64,000 nucleotides of DNA, from contig OX637797.1 of assembly GCA_951802425.1 (NCBI GenBank), positions 4,464,001 through 4,528,000 of the forward strand, read 5' to 3'. A program made the translations under genes and the position numbers. Each line of letters starts with the position of its first letter. Position 1 is the first letter of the stretch. Positions 31,438-43,228 of this stretch are shown here, in pieces. Under the pieces are notes generated by a model that did no database searches, was not told the origin of the DNA, and worked only from the letters and a program-made list of their open reading frames with translations. The stretch is from Clavaria fumosa (Eukaryota > Basidiomycota > Agaricomycetes > Agaricales > Clavariaceae).

Positions 31438-32255
31438 ATGAGCCACCCAGATACGAAAGGGCATCACATCGTAATGCTTTTGGATGTGAATCTTGTTCGC
31501 CCAATGCAATCGCATGTGTCAAATTTCTTGGGAAAGACTGAAGAAGGTATGTACCCTATGCACCTTTTCCTGTCATGATCTAAAAATAATATGTCTAGGA
31601 CATGCGTTCTTTCAGCAACTCCATCTGCTGTTTGATCAAGACTCCAATTACTGGAGTAGGCAACAGTATGAGGCTTTTGTTCTGTCTGTGAAAGCAAACT
31701 TTCCTGGAGACTCATGGGGATTCATGGGGTATGTAGTCTGCATGATAAGCTAAATTCAAGTGTCAATAATGTCATAAGGGCTGAGGAATCAGCAAACACA
31801 TGGTCTGAAAACAAAATACCTGGGTACACAACACACTCCAAGGAGCAATTCAAATTGACAATGTTTCCCCATCACAGTGAAGCAACTCAAAAACCATTGC
31901 TTACTCCAATTGAAATGGATGGTAATGAGCTCCGGTGGTCTGTCAAGGAAACCGTTGAGACACTTGCAGAAGATAAAGACGAGTGACAAGGACAACGGTG
32001 TTAGCAAAGCTTTCAATGGCCCAAAGTTTTTCCCATACTTTGTAGGATTGAACTAGGAAACAAGTCTATGCACAGAATATGTGCATTCATTGCATACCAG
32101 GTTCCCTGCCATATTGATGCCTTTTGGGATACAACCAATATGAGCCCACCACATTTGGGGGATGGGCATTGACAATGACTAATGTCTCACTCCGAGCACA
32201 TGCACAGCATGATGCTGAGCAGAAGCACATCTATACTACAAAGGAAGGTTGGTAT
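31438..32255 (+). pseudogene. Small multi-exon hypothetical gene, decayed at the 3' side
   Basis: Three exons join in frame: 31438-31546, 31599-31728 and 31779-31986, starting at ATG 31438 and ending in TGA. Readable segments are HHIVMLLDVNLVRPMQSHV, GHAFFQQLHLLFDQDSNYW and YEAFVLSVKANFPGDSWGF. Further coding-like stretches in shifted frames (for example AFNGPKFFPYFVGLN near 32015-32055 and RICAFIAYQVPCHIDAFW near 32075-32125) suggest that the gene was once longer. Coding-like sequence also exists upstream at 31274-31353. Family and function are unknown. Confidence 0.45.
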
Positions 32256-33022
32256 CACGTGTGAGACCAACGTCAAAGTCAAACGTCAAAAGCATGTGGT
32301 GCATTCACGTGATGGCGTCGCGCTCGACATGCATATACTCTACTCACTCAGTTGTCTGGTTCTGCCTTTCCTTTCGTTTATCCCTCTGTTTCCTTTTGGG
32401 GTCTTTGCTTGCCCTCTACTCACTCATTTCATTGTCTCAAACTTTTTCTGCTTTCCTTTTTGTGCCACTCCTTCTGCTTTGCTTTATTGCTCTACTGCAT
32501 ATTTCAGTCTGGTCTTGGATGTGGGAACACCATGACTCTACTGCGGAATCTATGGCTTGGAGACAGAAGACGTTAGTTTGAATGCTTCGGTTACATTGAC
32601 GTGAGTCCCAGCAAACTCAAATTCAATTTTTCTCGGACTGGTTCATCGAATTCGAAGCATCTCAAGACCAGTAGGGTGGAGGAACAGCCACCACCGAGTG
32701 GGTCTACGTCTTAGTTTTACACAGGGTAGATGTCGCACGTGCTTTGTCATCATTACTGTTACGATTGAGTGACGACTTACATAAACTTTAAGTGCATCAA
32801 CTGTGGCATAGCACGGGTTAACTGCTAGTGCTAATACTTTGTAACATGAAGACCTTGTCAAACCTACTAAAGTAAAAATTGGCAAGTCCACTCACTGAGA
32901 TGACAACAAGTTCATATTCCCAAATGTGACATGTGATGTGACCTGTAACAGTTGGGATCCCAGGCACTGCCACCACCATCAAGTTTATCGTTTTACTTGA
33001 ACTCTCCCGACTACGCAACACC
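32256..33022. other. No gene recognised; upstream region of the JmjC-type gene
   Basis: About 770 bp, AT-rich with T/C-rich stretches (32350-32510), no supported coding region. It probably holds the promoter of the gene starting at 33023. Confidence 0.5.
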
Positions 33023-36000
33023 ATGTCCACTTCAAAATCTCTTACGATCTTCAACCCAGAGACCATCCGTGCCAGCACAGTCTTCAAGAGGTATCCCTGG
33101 ATGACCAATGTCATCTCCCAACCTGGACCCCTCGAAGATAACATTGCGACTTGGCTGGGAAACCATCCAAACATTGGAGAAGAACAAGTTTCACTTTGCA
33201 AGGTTGAATACATATATATAAACTTGGGCTCATGTTCTGATCAAAGTTTATTGACAGTTAATTGCCCAATCTTTAGATAATTTCGGCATGCATCCAGGAC
33301 GCACTGCAATCAAGAAGGAGAAGGCGGTCAATGAGTACTTTTGTGCCCCTTTTGCTGACATAATGAGTGAAGGCAAATGGGGCAAGCATGACATGTCTGC
33401 TCTGATGGGTGCTGCCCATTTCATTTTTCGCCATTCGCTATTGGACCGTTTGGTGTTTGCCTTAGGAAATGAAGTTTGTCCTGTTCAGTTGAGCCCTCAC
33501 TCTGAGTTTCCACAAGTCCCAAAGAGGGTTCGAGAGGTGTGTCAAATTCCCTGCCCTTGTCCAAGTATCTTATATCTTTTAGTTTATTGCGATGATAAAA
33601 GATTGGGTCAAGCCGATTCAGAAGGCCCAGGGATCTCATGGTTTTCAAAGCATGGATCCTCTTCAAAATCCAGCCACATACTTTAGTGTGCTTCCAGCCA
33701 ACCCAACCACAGACCAGCAGCGCCTCATCAAGACGGTGAAGTTCCTTGGCAGTGGGCTCGAGCGAATGCGAGACATCAAAGTCAAAACCCTCCTGCTCAA
33801 CTTTGAGATGATGGCCTTTGCCATCACCTGGTTTGGATTGGTTAGTAATGAGTGAACTACCACAACTACTACTAACAATGTTTCAGAATGGTGCTGCCGA
33901 TTTTGCTGAATCTACCCAAGACTGGGTCAATATATTGAATGAGTAAGAACAGAGTTGTACTTGTCTCATTACACGATTAACTCATTCCACATAGACAATT
34001 GGAGGGGGAGGGTCTTACAATGTCCGCAAGCCTTATCTCAAGGCTCACAGATCAGAATCTGGGTCCCATGCTCTTTGAGCATGTGTGCAGGCTTTTCCAT
34101 TACTGTGTCGCCATCTCCCCTCTTTTTGCTCTGTCTGCAAGAGGGTTTGAACGGTCCCAAGTCCGACGCAGTTACTTAGTTTCAGTAAGCACATTTCAGT
34201 TCTAAATCAAACAGTGTTCACAGAGCTGGAAACGCAGACTGCAATTTCTCTTGGCAATGAAAAGCCACCATTTTTGGGTCTGACGGAGAAAGCACTCTGG
34301 AAGGCTCTCATGCAGGCAAGCATTACCGGTGACACTTCAGCAGCTTTGAGTACCTTCATCGCTGAGTTCCAAGAGCTACACACAAAGTTTCAAGGTCCAG
34401 AAATTGAGATTGATTGGTATTCCCAGTCCCGTAAGCAATTTTGTTTTCTTGGTCTCTGAAGAAAGCTGAATGTGAGATCAAGGGAAAGTCATAATCGCAA
34501 TTACTGCTCCTGACCCTGGTCCCATGGAGCAAGCGCCAATCTTTCCCATGCTAGATTATGGGGATAAGGGTTGGGTCGCTTCAGCTGAGGGAAGTGAGGG
34601 AGTGAAAGAGCCAGAACAGGAACTGGCATTCAAGTCAAATGAAGAGGAGGAGGTCTTGGAAAATCCCCCACAACCCCAAGAAGAAAGTCGATCTGGTCAT
34701 CCAGTACGAAAGGCGGTGAAGAGACTGCGACTTCAAGCCTCAGACAAGGAAGACAACGATGAGTTGATGTCAGACAAGGAGCCCACAGCAAGAAAGGAGA
34801 AAGGAATGACCCCACAGGATAATAGTAGGAGCTGGGGAAAGTTTCCAGGGAAGAAGTCGGCTGTGAAGCCAGTTCGAATTATTATTGATCTCACAGTGGT
34901 ATGTCTAATATGATCATCCTTGCATCATTTCATCTTATATTTCATTCAGGACAGTGAGAAGACTGAGGAGCTACATTCTCTACCTCCCCCGAAGGTGAGT
35001 GAAGTCTTGACTACCATCCAACATTTTAATCTCACATGTCAATAAAGATGATGAACCGTGCGATTAAGGTCAAGATGTTTGATGCCAATCCCAATAATGA
35101 ACCAACATTATATGAACATTTTGCTACAGAGGATTCAGTGAGTTTGAAACATATTGTTCTTCAAAGATCTCTCTCAAAATGGAGCAGGGATTCCAAGAGT
35201 ATCCTGTGTTGAGTGACATCATCGAAATGGTGGAAGAAGGTTATATCAACAGAGTCCCCAAGCCTCATTTTCCTGCCGCTAGGTCCCCCATATTTGACCC
35301 CAAGGGGTCAGCCATATACGTCACATCCTGGGCAGATTTCATGAAGATGGCAAGTACAGAGGTCCAACAGATCTTCCGCCACCGTCACATCCTGGTCACA
35401 AACACACCCATGACACCTTTGAACTTTGATGAGGAGGGGTTGTCGACTTTGGGCCCATTACACCAGAAATGTGTCTTCCAAGGTGAGTCACGCATAGTAC
35501 TTCAGGTGATCCTTCTAATTCATCTTCTGCAGTTGCAGAGATGCGCAAGGACCCAGACGTAAACCTCCTCCCTACTGGTACTCTTGCTGACCTTCTGGAG
35601 TCAACGCGGGATGAGGGAAAACGTCGCATTTTAAACGGCCTGGATTTCCCGATGGGCCACCTCAGTCTCCCCCCACCACCTCGCTTCAGGCATGTCCACC
35701 CCTGCATCGACATGACATTTTGACTGATATACACTCAAATCAGCGCTCTTGCAACCCACGAGTGGGCTCATCATCAAACTCGCAAAGTGGATGGCTTCAT
35801 CAGCAATCGAGCTGACAAGGAGGACCTGATTTGGGGACTTGCTTCAACTGGTGGTACCATGAGCATGCCACACATTGACGATTCTGGTCTTGCAGTCATT
35901 TCGACTATCATGTCAGGCTTGAAATGGTGGGTGGTGATACGTCGCCATGAAAATGTAGAGAAGGAAGATCACCGTGGTGACATCTTTTCGACGCATGCCT

Positions 36001-37078
36001 TCCCTCTCAGCTGGGGTGCCTGTAGCACAGGGAAAGGGTTTCTGCAGGCAGAGGCAATCCATTTGAAGACAGGGGATGTTTTGTAAGTCACAGCAATTCC
36101 CACATGCTTCATTTACTGAGAATCCAACAGCTTCATGCAACCTGGAACACTTCACTTTGTACTTGGTCCAGAGCCAACAATAGTCTACGGCCGGCATTTC
36201 TACTCCGCATCGACTATGGCTCTGACCTGCGCTTCAACCCTGCACACATTTGTGCTTAACCCGGTCATCACAAATCAGGACCTCAAGTCAACAGGCACAT
36301 ACCTGAGTAGGATGATGGCCATCTGGGTTGAGCACTACGTCGGTGGTGCATCAAAATATGGTATTTCCTGTTGTATTGCAAAGTATTCCATCTGAGATTG
36401 TTTTTAGCCTTTAGTGATACAGTTGCCCACATTCCTGACGTCACAACTCAAGAGGGTCTCTTGGATGTCATAATGGTCGGAAATATGCTTGAGTTTGCGA
36501 CGGCGCTCGGTCTAAAACACTCTGGCAAGAAATCTCATCCAGAGGTTCTTGAAGAACGAAATGCTGCGATGTGGCGATACCGTATTTTTCAAAGCTGGTT
36601 TAACCACCGATATGTCTTGGAGATTGGAGATCAAGGGGTAAACCTTTGTTATCTCTTCAACAGATCGCTCATTCAATTCGGCGCCGCGCTCTGTTTCTAC
36701 ATGAAGAGATGGGAAGAGAAGGCGCCGCTTACAATTACGACGAAACAGGTGACCGCGGCTGTTCTTGACCACATCCGCAAGGAATGGCAGGATCTTCTAC
36801 ATTCCTTCGAGCAACTTCTCAATGACGATCCGAGCAAATGCCACTGGTTCATTTGGAACGGCCCAAAGTTCCATATCTTTCCCCGCGATGAGTCTCAGGT
36901 CTGGACAGAGCTCCAAGATTTGTTGAATGACCCAGTCTATGCACAGACATCTGGAGAGGAGCAAGACGAAGATGCCAGTGGAGCGGGAGATGACGAATCT
37001 GAGCCAGACCTGCGTCCTAAAAGGCCACACTCTCAAAACGACGGCATGTCATTTTCTGAGAAATCTTTCTTGGAGTAA
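33023..37078 (+). CDS. JmjC/cupin-type Fe(II), 2-oxoglutarate oxygenase-like protein, about 14 exons
   Basis: Exons that join in frame: 33023-33202, 33258-33536, 33583-33840, 33887-33942, 33995 to about 34170-34184, about 34215-34430, 34489-34898, 34950-34994, 35048-35137, 35188-35482, 35533-35689, 35744-36082, 36131-36360, 36408-37078. Introns are 45-60 nt; the one at 35690-35743 has a GC donor. The catalytic part spans the last exons: MPHIDDSG (His-x-Asp metal pair), SGLKWWVVIRR, then GDVL joined across the intron to QPGTLHFV (third ligand His) and TIVYGRHFY. This is the JmjC pattern seen in expanded agaricomycete families. Before it is an acidic, Lys-rich linker (34530-34890) of unknown role, and the N-terminal 350 residues are unrecognised. 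It would hydroxylate or demethylate a protein or nucleic acid; the substrate is unknown. The junction at 34170-34215 is uncertain. Confidence 0.75.
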
Positions 37079-37829
37079 AACTGACCACAAATTCTCACCA
37101 ATTCCACAGACAATCTGGACTCTCAGGCTTTTTTCCACAAAAAAAAGAGGCGTGGAAAAGAAAATCGCAACGCATGACCTCGTGATCGCGTCGCCGCGTC
37201 CTGCTTACTCGCTCTTAGGCTTGCAGGGCATGGCTGGTGCATCGGTGGGCACCTATTCTTCATCAAATGACCCTCGGACCCACAGAAACACCTGTTGCCT
37301 TACTGTGACGTAGACTTTTGGAAAGGATGCCGTTGGGTGGATGACGCAGGGCATTTATAGCCAAAAAACATAGTCAAATACAATCTACCAGCATCACTTT
37401 GCACACCACCACCACTTTACACACCAACAGCAAAGATCGCCTATTTTTGCCCAGATCCCTTGTGATTTTTTTTAGAGATTGCAACCTATTATATCTACCT
37501 TCTTGCCAAATTCAGCTGGATTGAATGAATCAATGAGAAGTGACATGCGTATTAGCCAGTTGGGTCGCTTTTGTTTCAAGATTTTTGCCACTTCATCACA
37601 TTTTATGGCTTCAAGATTGGATTGAGTCAAAATAGAACTTATTCCTGTATAAACTCATCCCTCATCTGGAAGCAATCCAAGCAAAATGAGAGTCCTAAAG
37701 CAGGATCAACGTTTAACGTGACGGCGCGCATCAAACGCATGCTTCTTCACATGTCAACCCGTTCCATCGGAACCCTCCGGCCTGAACTCGCCTTCCTATT
37801 CCCTACCGAGCGCTGTCAGAACGTGTCAA
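37079..37829. other. No gene recognised
   Basis: About 750 bp after the JmjC-type gene. Includes an A-rich stretch (37138-37147) and no supported coding sequence. The pogo-type remnant may begin near its right side. Confidence 0.5.
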
Positions 37830-38884
37830 AGCTCAAATTAAGAGCCATGCCAAGGATACAAAGCTGCAGGACGCAGTTGATGCCTACCATCATGAGCAGA
37901 CAAAGGAGTCCCACACGCGCAGGAGTGCGCGGCAAAAAGCGAAGGAATATGGATAGAGTCTCAGTGGAGAACAATAATTAACAGGTGTAACAGGGGAAGG
38001 AGCACCTGAGAGGCACATGAAGAGCAGCAGAAGCTCACACCTGCTGAAGAAGCGAAGCTGTTATTGTAAGCTGCATCAAGGAATCAGCAGATCGAAGCTT
38101 CCCAATGACCCTGAACAACATTGAACAACACGCAAACCTGGTCCGAAATAACCGCCTTGGGACTAGATCTGAACAAATGGGAGGGAGCTGGGCAGGGCAG
38201 TTCTTGGATCGACATTGGGACATGCTCCAAACCCACTGGAGCAAGCTGCTTGACACACAACGCGCACAAGCCCTGAATCCTGAAACCAAGAAACGTTGGT
38301 TGGAGCTGGTGGAGAAGTTTGTTGTGAACAGAAATCAGACCTGAAGATTTGTATGGAATGGACGAGAGTGGATACCCCCCTTCAGACCAGGGAGTATCAC
38401 GGTAGTGGGTGGACGAGGCACGAAAACGCAGCATAAAGAGGGCAAACCCAAGACTGACTGAGCTACACTCTTTCCCGGAGGCCTTGGAAGACATTTAACA
38501 GACCCCGAGTTTGGCGAACAACTAAGAGCACACAACCAGAAGAAAGAGGACGAAGCTGCTGCAAAGGCAAGGCGAGCCGCAGGGCGAAAGAGTAAAAAAG
38601 CTGCAAAGCAAGTGGTCGAGCTTGAGTGGAAGGCAATGATGGCCCCGTACAACCAGGATATCGAGGCATGGATGGTGGAGTGTGAGAGATTGCGGGTCGC
38701 AAAAGTCCGTGCAAAAGACTTACCGCCTCGACCCAAGCGCCCACTGAAGCCAAAACTAGTGTTAGAAGATTCAATGTTGCACCCAGATGCTGTTGGAGAG
38801 CATGAGGATGAAGAGGTTGCGAGCTCAGATGATGACGAGCAAACGCTCCCGCGGCTGTGCAGAGTGACCGTTTGTACGGCGTAG
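37830..38884 (+). pseudogene. Pogo-type DDE transposase relic, core deleted
   Basis: Readable in different frames: KLTPAEEAKLLL (about 38034-38070), then SWAGQFLDRHWDMLQTHW and ALNPETKKRWLELVEKFVV (38190-38330), then RPEDLYGMDESGYPPSDQG with the first catalytic Asp (about 38340-38395), VGGRGTKTQHKEGK, and after a jump near 38455 the C-terminal part VVELEWKAMMAPYNQD and KDLPPRPKRPLKPK, ending in an acidic tail at about 38884. This order fits the pogo/CENP-B-like transposases common in agaricomycetes. The second and third catalytic acids are missing, so it is inactive. Confidence 0.72.
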
Positions 38885-39213
38885 TCCTCTATGGCTCCAA
38901 TTCTCAATTTATTGCTACACTTGTCTGTGAGCATCCTAAAATTACAGAAAAATGCTCTTTGGTATCCCTACATATTCTAGAATGTTTCTGTAAGCTCTAA
39001 ATTAAAGATTTCAGTGCTATTTCCAGTACAGCATGAAGAAACAACAAACGGTGTGCAAAGTGATGCCAGCAGACTGTAGCGCTTTTCCCCAGGGCCATTT
39101 TAATCAGCAAAACAGCAGCTCATCCTCTAGTTGCTTGGCATATTTTAAAAAAATGGCATTGCAAACAAATCAACGTTTGGCCTGACAGACGACGGTGACA
39201 AACACGCGAAATA
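38885..39213. other. No gene recognised
   Basis: About 330 bp of AT-rich sequence between the pogo relic and the convergent end of the minus-strand gene. It probably contains both 3' flanks. Confidence 0.5.
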
Positions 39214-40225
39214 TTACAAGACGTTGTATGCGTTGCGGGGAGCATTCCAAGCCTTGCTTGCAGCTGCAGGGCTGCCAAACCAAAGGCGCGAACCCCAGCC
39301 AATAACACTTCCATCAGCTGCCTGGGGCAGCGTAGCATCGGCAATCTTTGTATCCTTCTCAACAGTAAATCCACAAGGGCAGAAAGCCTTGTACATGCCT
39401 GCCCTCTGGCCAACCATAGTGAGCGTCATTGAGCGAAGGACAGCGCATTTCGGGCACTGAAGCGGAATGAGCTCGCCGAGAGGGCGGAGGGTCTTGTGGC
39501 ACCAGAAGAATTCGAGCCCAAAGCTGGGGCTGAGAGTTATAAGTGAGGTGTGCGCCCCAAGGCCTTCTTCCTCCTTGAGTAAATCGGGGACGATCCTGCT
39601 GATTGAGAAACATTCGATGTAAGTTTTGACCGTGAGCTTCATCAGAAACGGCGCGGCCAGGTGCGGGTAGAAATTCGGTTGGCCAAAGCCAACGATCCAG
39701 TTGAAGGATTCACTGTGTTTTTTTTAATTGAATGTCTGAGTATATGGCAGCGGACTCACCTTTTGGCATATGTTTTGATTGCCTGAGTTGCCTCAGGAAT
39801 CTCCCAGACTTGGCCACAGACCAGCATAACCAGGGTTGAGTGCGATTCCTTTGCAAACAATTTTACATCTGCACCGATAATTTCTTCCAAGAACTAAGAG
39901 CCATCAGATAAAAAAGCCATAAAATCCAACTAAGGCTGTACCTGACCAATCTCCAATCCGACGCCAGGAGCACAGTGCAAATCTCCGTTATCGGGATTTG
40001 AATGGGTGTATAAAAAGACGATTAGGCGTTGCACACCCAAACTGCAAGGGCTGTTAGTATTATGTATGTGCAATAATGTAAAAAATTACCCTCGAAGTTT
40101 TCCTACGAAGCCCTGTAGGATTGCTTGGTGCATTTCAAGCGATTTGCCATCCTCGGGATTGACATCAAGTGTTATGTCGCATTCGAGGAGTTCTTGTCCA
40201 TTGGAGGTGTCGGTGAACCAACCCT
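39214..40225 (-). pseudogene. 5'-truncated multi-exon gene with zinc ribbon
   Basis: Exons on the minus strand: 40225-40090, 40041-39942, 39893-39760, 39712-39214, with AG acceptors and short introns (48, 48 and 47 nt). Readable parts are QELLECDITLDVNPEDGKS, FLYTHSNPDNGDLHCAPG, STLVMLVCGQVWEIPEA, FNWIVGFGQPNFYPHLAAP and a C-terminal CPKC...FCPCG zinc ribbon. The 5' end is cut exactly where the composite repeat starts (40224), so the start and promoter are lost. The His in YTHSNPDNGD and the Cys in LVCGQV, followed by a VGFG...F pattern, recall caspase-like (CHAT/C14) peptidases; this is only a suggestion. Confidence 0.5.
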
Positions 40226-41277
40226 AGCTGTAAAACAAATGGCCAATGCAAGTTTGGCCACATAATAAAAAACTGCAAAATGTGTTATAGGAACCTTGTA
40301 GACATGTTCTATAGGTAAAACAATACAACTTTTGTATGGATCATGTCTCACCCCACTTGCTACTTCAAAAGATCCCCTGGTTTTCATTTTGGCCTCTTCC
40401 TAGTGTATCATTACAAAGAATAGCATATTGTACAATACATAGGCATGGGAGGCCTATGAGACTTTAGGGAGACATTCTCTATAGTATATCAATGGTTTAT
40501 GGCCACTTACCTGATCCCCTAAGCTTCTACTTTCAAACATCCCCTGAAAATGCCCACAAAACTCATTTTCCCGGGATCTTTGGACCTGGACACTAAAACA
40601 CTTATGTAAAGCACCCACACCCTTTCCCTATACCCCCTCTAACCCCCCATACCATTCACTACCAAGTGGCCAATGCTCCACTTTCTGCTGACCCTTCTCT
40701 AACATCTGGCCACAGCTGGCCACTGTAGTTTTGGAACCTGGGATCTTTGGAAGCATAAGGCATACCCACAACACTTGGCCAATGCAGCATTGGCCAACTT
40801 CTGTTAAATAATTTCCAATAATCACCAAAATATTCATATGCCTAGTTCCCATTTTTGGCATCATCTTTTGTATGGAAACCACATCCCACTTTCCATCTGT
40901 TCCAAAGATCCCCATTATTCTTGATATTAAATGAGCATGGCACATTGGCTATATCTCAGCAAACACTTCATATATTTTCATCAGACTTTGTGAGTAGATG
41001 CATACCTATGAGCAGTATCTTCAGTAATATTTATATGAATTTACATGATTTAATGTAAAGGGTAGAGTGGGTGTGCAGATGAAGCAGAAGTGTGAGCCAG
41101 GGTGAGAGTGAAGATGATTGTGAGAGTGACAGAGTAAATGGGGTGGGTGAGGGTGAGTAAGAGTGTTCATGAAGGTGAAGGTGAGGGGTGAAGGTGACTG
41201 AGAGTGGGGTTCAGGCTTCTTTTCTCATGACTGTGATGGTCCCTTGTCCTTCACAGGTGCAATACTTTCTATCCCTC
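40224..41277 (+). repeat. Composite repeat R, copy A (left part)
   Basis: Starts ctagctgtaaaac and is nearly identical to 53702-54242 and to 54356-55160 plus 61739-61926. It carries no recognisable protein; ggcca words and a gtga-rich stretch (41090-41215) are notable. It is cut at 41277 by the LTR of E2 and resumes at 48983. Its left end truncates the minus-strand gene at 40225. Confidence 0.85.
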
Positions 41278-41998
41278 TGTCAAGGTCCTAACAAGGTTAG
41301 TGGCGAAGGGGTTAGCGGAGCGGAACAGAGATGTTCTATCAGAGTCCGGTCGGAGTCCGATATTGGTGAAAAGGAGAAGTAAACAAGAGGAAGGAGACTT
41401 ATGGGACTGTGGCCTCAACGTATGTGTTGTGCCACCACATATATACTTGTCCCTATTTATCAAACAAGAACAATACCTAAGAGAGAATCAGAACGTAATT
41501 CAACTCCGAAGTGATCGGAGTCCGTTGGAGTGGGTCGGAGTTGGTCATATGACGTGGAGAAAATCAAGGACGGTGAGGACGAAAGCTCAGAGATGTTTTT
41601 GGAATCAAGAGACGTTATATTCGAACTGAGGAGCAGAGAGATACAGGTGGAAACTTATACTGCAAGGACAGAGTATAGGAGTAATGTGAAACAATGTACT
41701 TATCAAATTACTAGGAGAGTTTCACCACTTGTGCCTGTGCAATTTTCTTGGAACAAAGAAACAACAACAAAAAGCGACTCCCATGGGTCAAGGGTATCCT
41801 CTCAATGGTAAACAGAATGAGGGGATGGAGGGAGAAGGTTCTGGAATGAAGTCCGAACGGTCCGAAGGCCGGCGGAGTGAAGTCCGATGAAGGTGCAGAG
41901 CGGAGTGCACGGAGTTACGGCGGAGCGGATTGGAGTTGGTAAGGAGCTTGGAGTCCGGAGCGGGGGTTGTGCTTATGCAAGTGGATGGGGTTGTAACA
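41278..41998 (-). repeat. 3' LTR of E2
   Basis: 721 bp, in element orientation starting TGTTACAACC and ending CCTTGACA. Adjoins the polypurine tract (on the plus strand gtatccccctcttagggtcg, from 41999). It differs from the partner LTR mostly by C-T or G-A changes at CpG. Contains gtatatatg and gataaatag boxes in the element sense. Confidence 0.93.
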
Positions 41999-42230
41999 GT
42001 ATCCCCCTCTTAGGGTCGAACCCCTGAGACCCTGTGGCCAAAGTCCGCGTGAACACGTGGCTTCCATAACAAGTTAGCGTCGGAGTTTCGCAGCGTCTCG
42101 AGCGGAGTCCGAAAAATTTTTGGGGGTCAAAAGGCCGCGCGCGTCATGCAACACTTTTTCTCTTCTTTAACCTGCTACCATCATCACTAGCCCCTAGCAC
42201 GGGCAATCCCTACTATTTTCTTTAAAACCC

Positions 42231-43161
42231 TTGATGTCACATAACCCGAGCACACCCGGAGTGGGGCCCAGCCGGCCTCCCCGCCCTCGACCACGCCCTG
42301 CAGTCGCCGTCCCCGCGCAGTTGCGCGTGGAGGACGAGGACCCCGAGATCGCGGTCCTCATGCGCCAGATCAAGGCGCTGAAGGACAAGAAGGCGTGGGA
42401 GGAGGAGGAGCGGTGGAAGCGGGAGGAGGAGGAACGGAAGAAGAGGGAGGCCGCGGATAAGGTGTGGCGGGAGGAGATGGAGAGGGTGAGGGTGGTGGAG
42501 GTGAAGCGGAGGGCGGAGGAAATCGCGAAGGCGCAGGGGACAGGGAGGAAGCAGACGCTGGCCACGGAGTCGGACACGGAGCGCGCGATGTGTCCGGCTC
42601 GGGATGGGGTGTGTGTGGCCGAGCGGAGGGCGGGGCACCGCTTGTGTCGCATGTGCGGCAGCGAAACAGCAGTGTGGGGGCGGAGAGGCGGAGGGGCCGG
42701 AGCAGAAGAAATTCCGCTCTGCATGGTCGAAGAAGACCGTGGTGGAGTCAGAGGAGGAGGTGAAGGAGGTGCGGGCGCCACGGGCGGATGTGGACAGAGC
42801 GGAGGCGGAGCGGACCGGGGTGGTGAGGACCATCTACGAGTTGGTGGTCCGCAGGGTGTTCGAGTTGGAGGAGTGGCGGAAGGAGGCGAGGGCGGAGCGG
42901 AAGGAGATGAGGGCGGAGTGGAAGGCGGTGGCAGAGGATCGGAAGATCCTCCGGGGATTTCTGATGGGGAAGCGGGGAGCGGGGGAGGAGAAGGAGGAGG
43001 CAGAGAAGATGGTGGTGGAGGGCTTGGGAGAAAAAATAAAAGGTTCGGAGTTTTTGGAGAAAGGAACGGAGAGAGAGACAGAGAGACAGAGAGACAGAAA
43101 TACAGATTTTTTTTTTTTGGGAATCGGAGAAGATGGAGAAGTGAGAGATGGAGTAGTATAG
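42231..43161 (+). CDS. Antisense accessory gene of E2, homologue of the E1 antisense gene
   Basis: Lies between pol and the 3' LTR, opposite to pol. Starts at ATG 42231 with a Pro/Arg-rich leader, then an E/K/R coiled coil ending RRAEEIAKAQGT (E1: RRAAEIAEAQGT). A frame change between about 42560 and 42605 (intron or frameshift) leads to GCVWPSGGRGTACVACAAAK then QQC, i.e. C-x-W-x8-C-x2-C-x6-C, the same spacing as in E1, then an acidic stretch and a second coiled coil with AEDRKILRGFLMGK (E1: AQDNRILRRVLERR). Stop at 43159-43161. The shared architecture at the same site argues for a conserved gene. The splice structure here is unresolved. Confidence 0.65.
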
Positions 43162-43228
43162 AACGGAAAATGTACGTAAATAGAAGCATAAGAAAAATTT
43201 CGGGGTATCGGAGTGTACAGAGAAAGGT

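Noticed and set aside
36640..36665. GT...AG pair of 26 bases in the last JmjC-gene exon
   Set aside because: Too short for an intron, and the frame reads through with sensible protein sequence.
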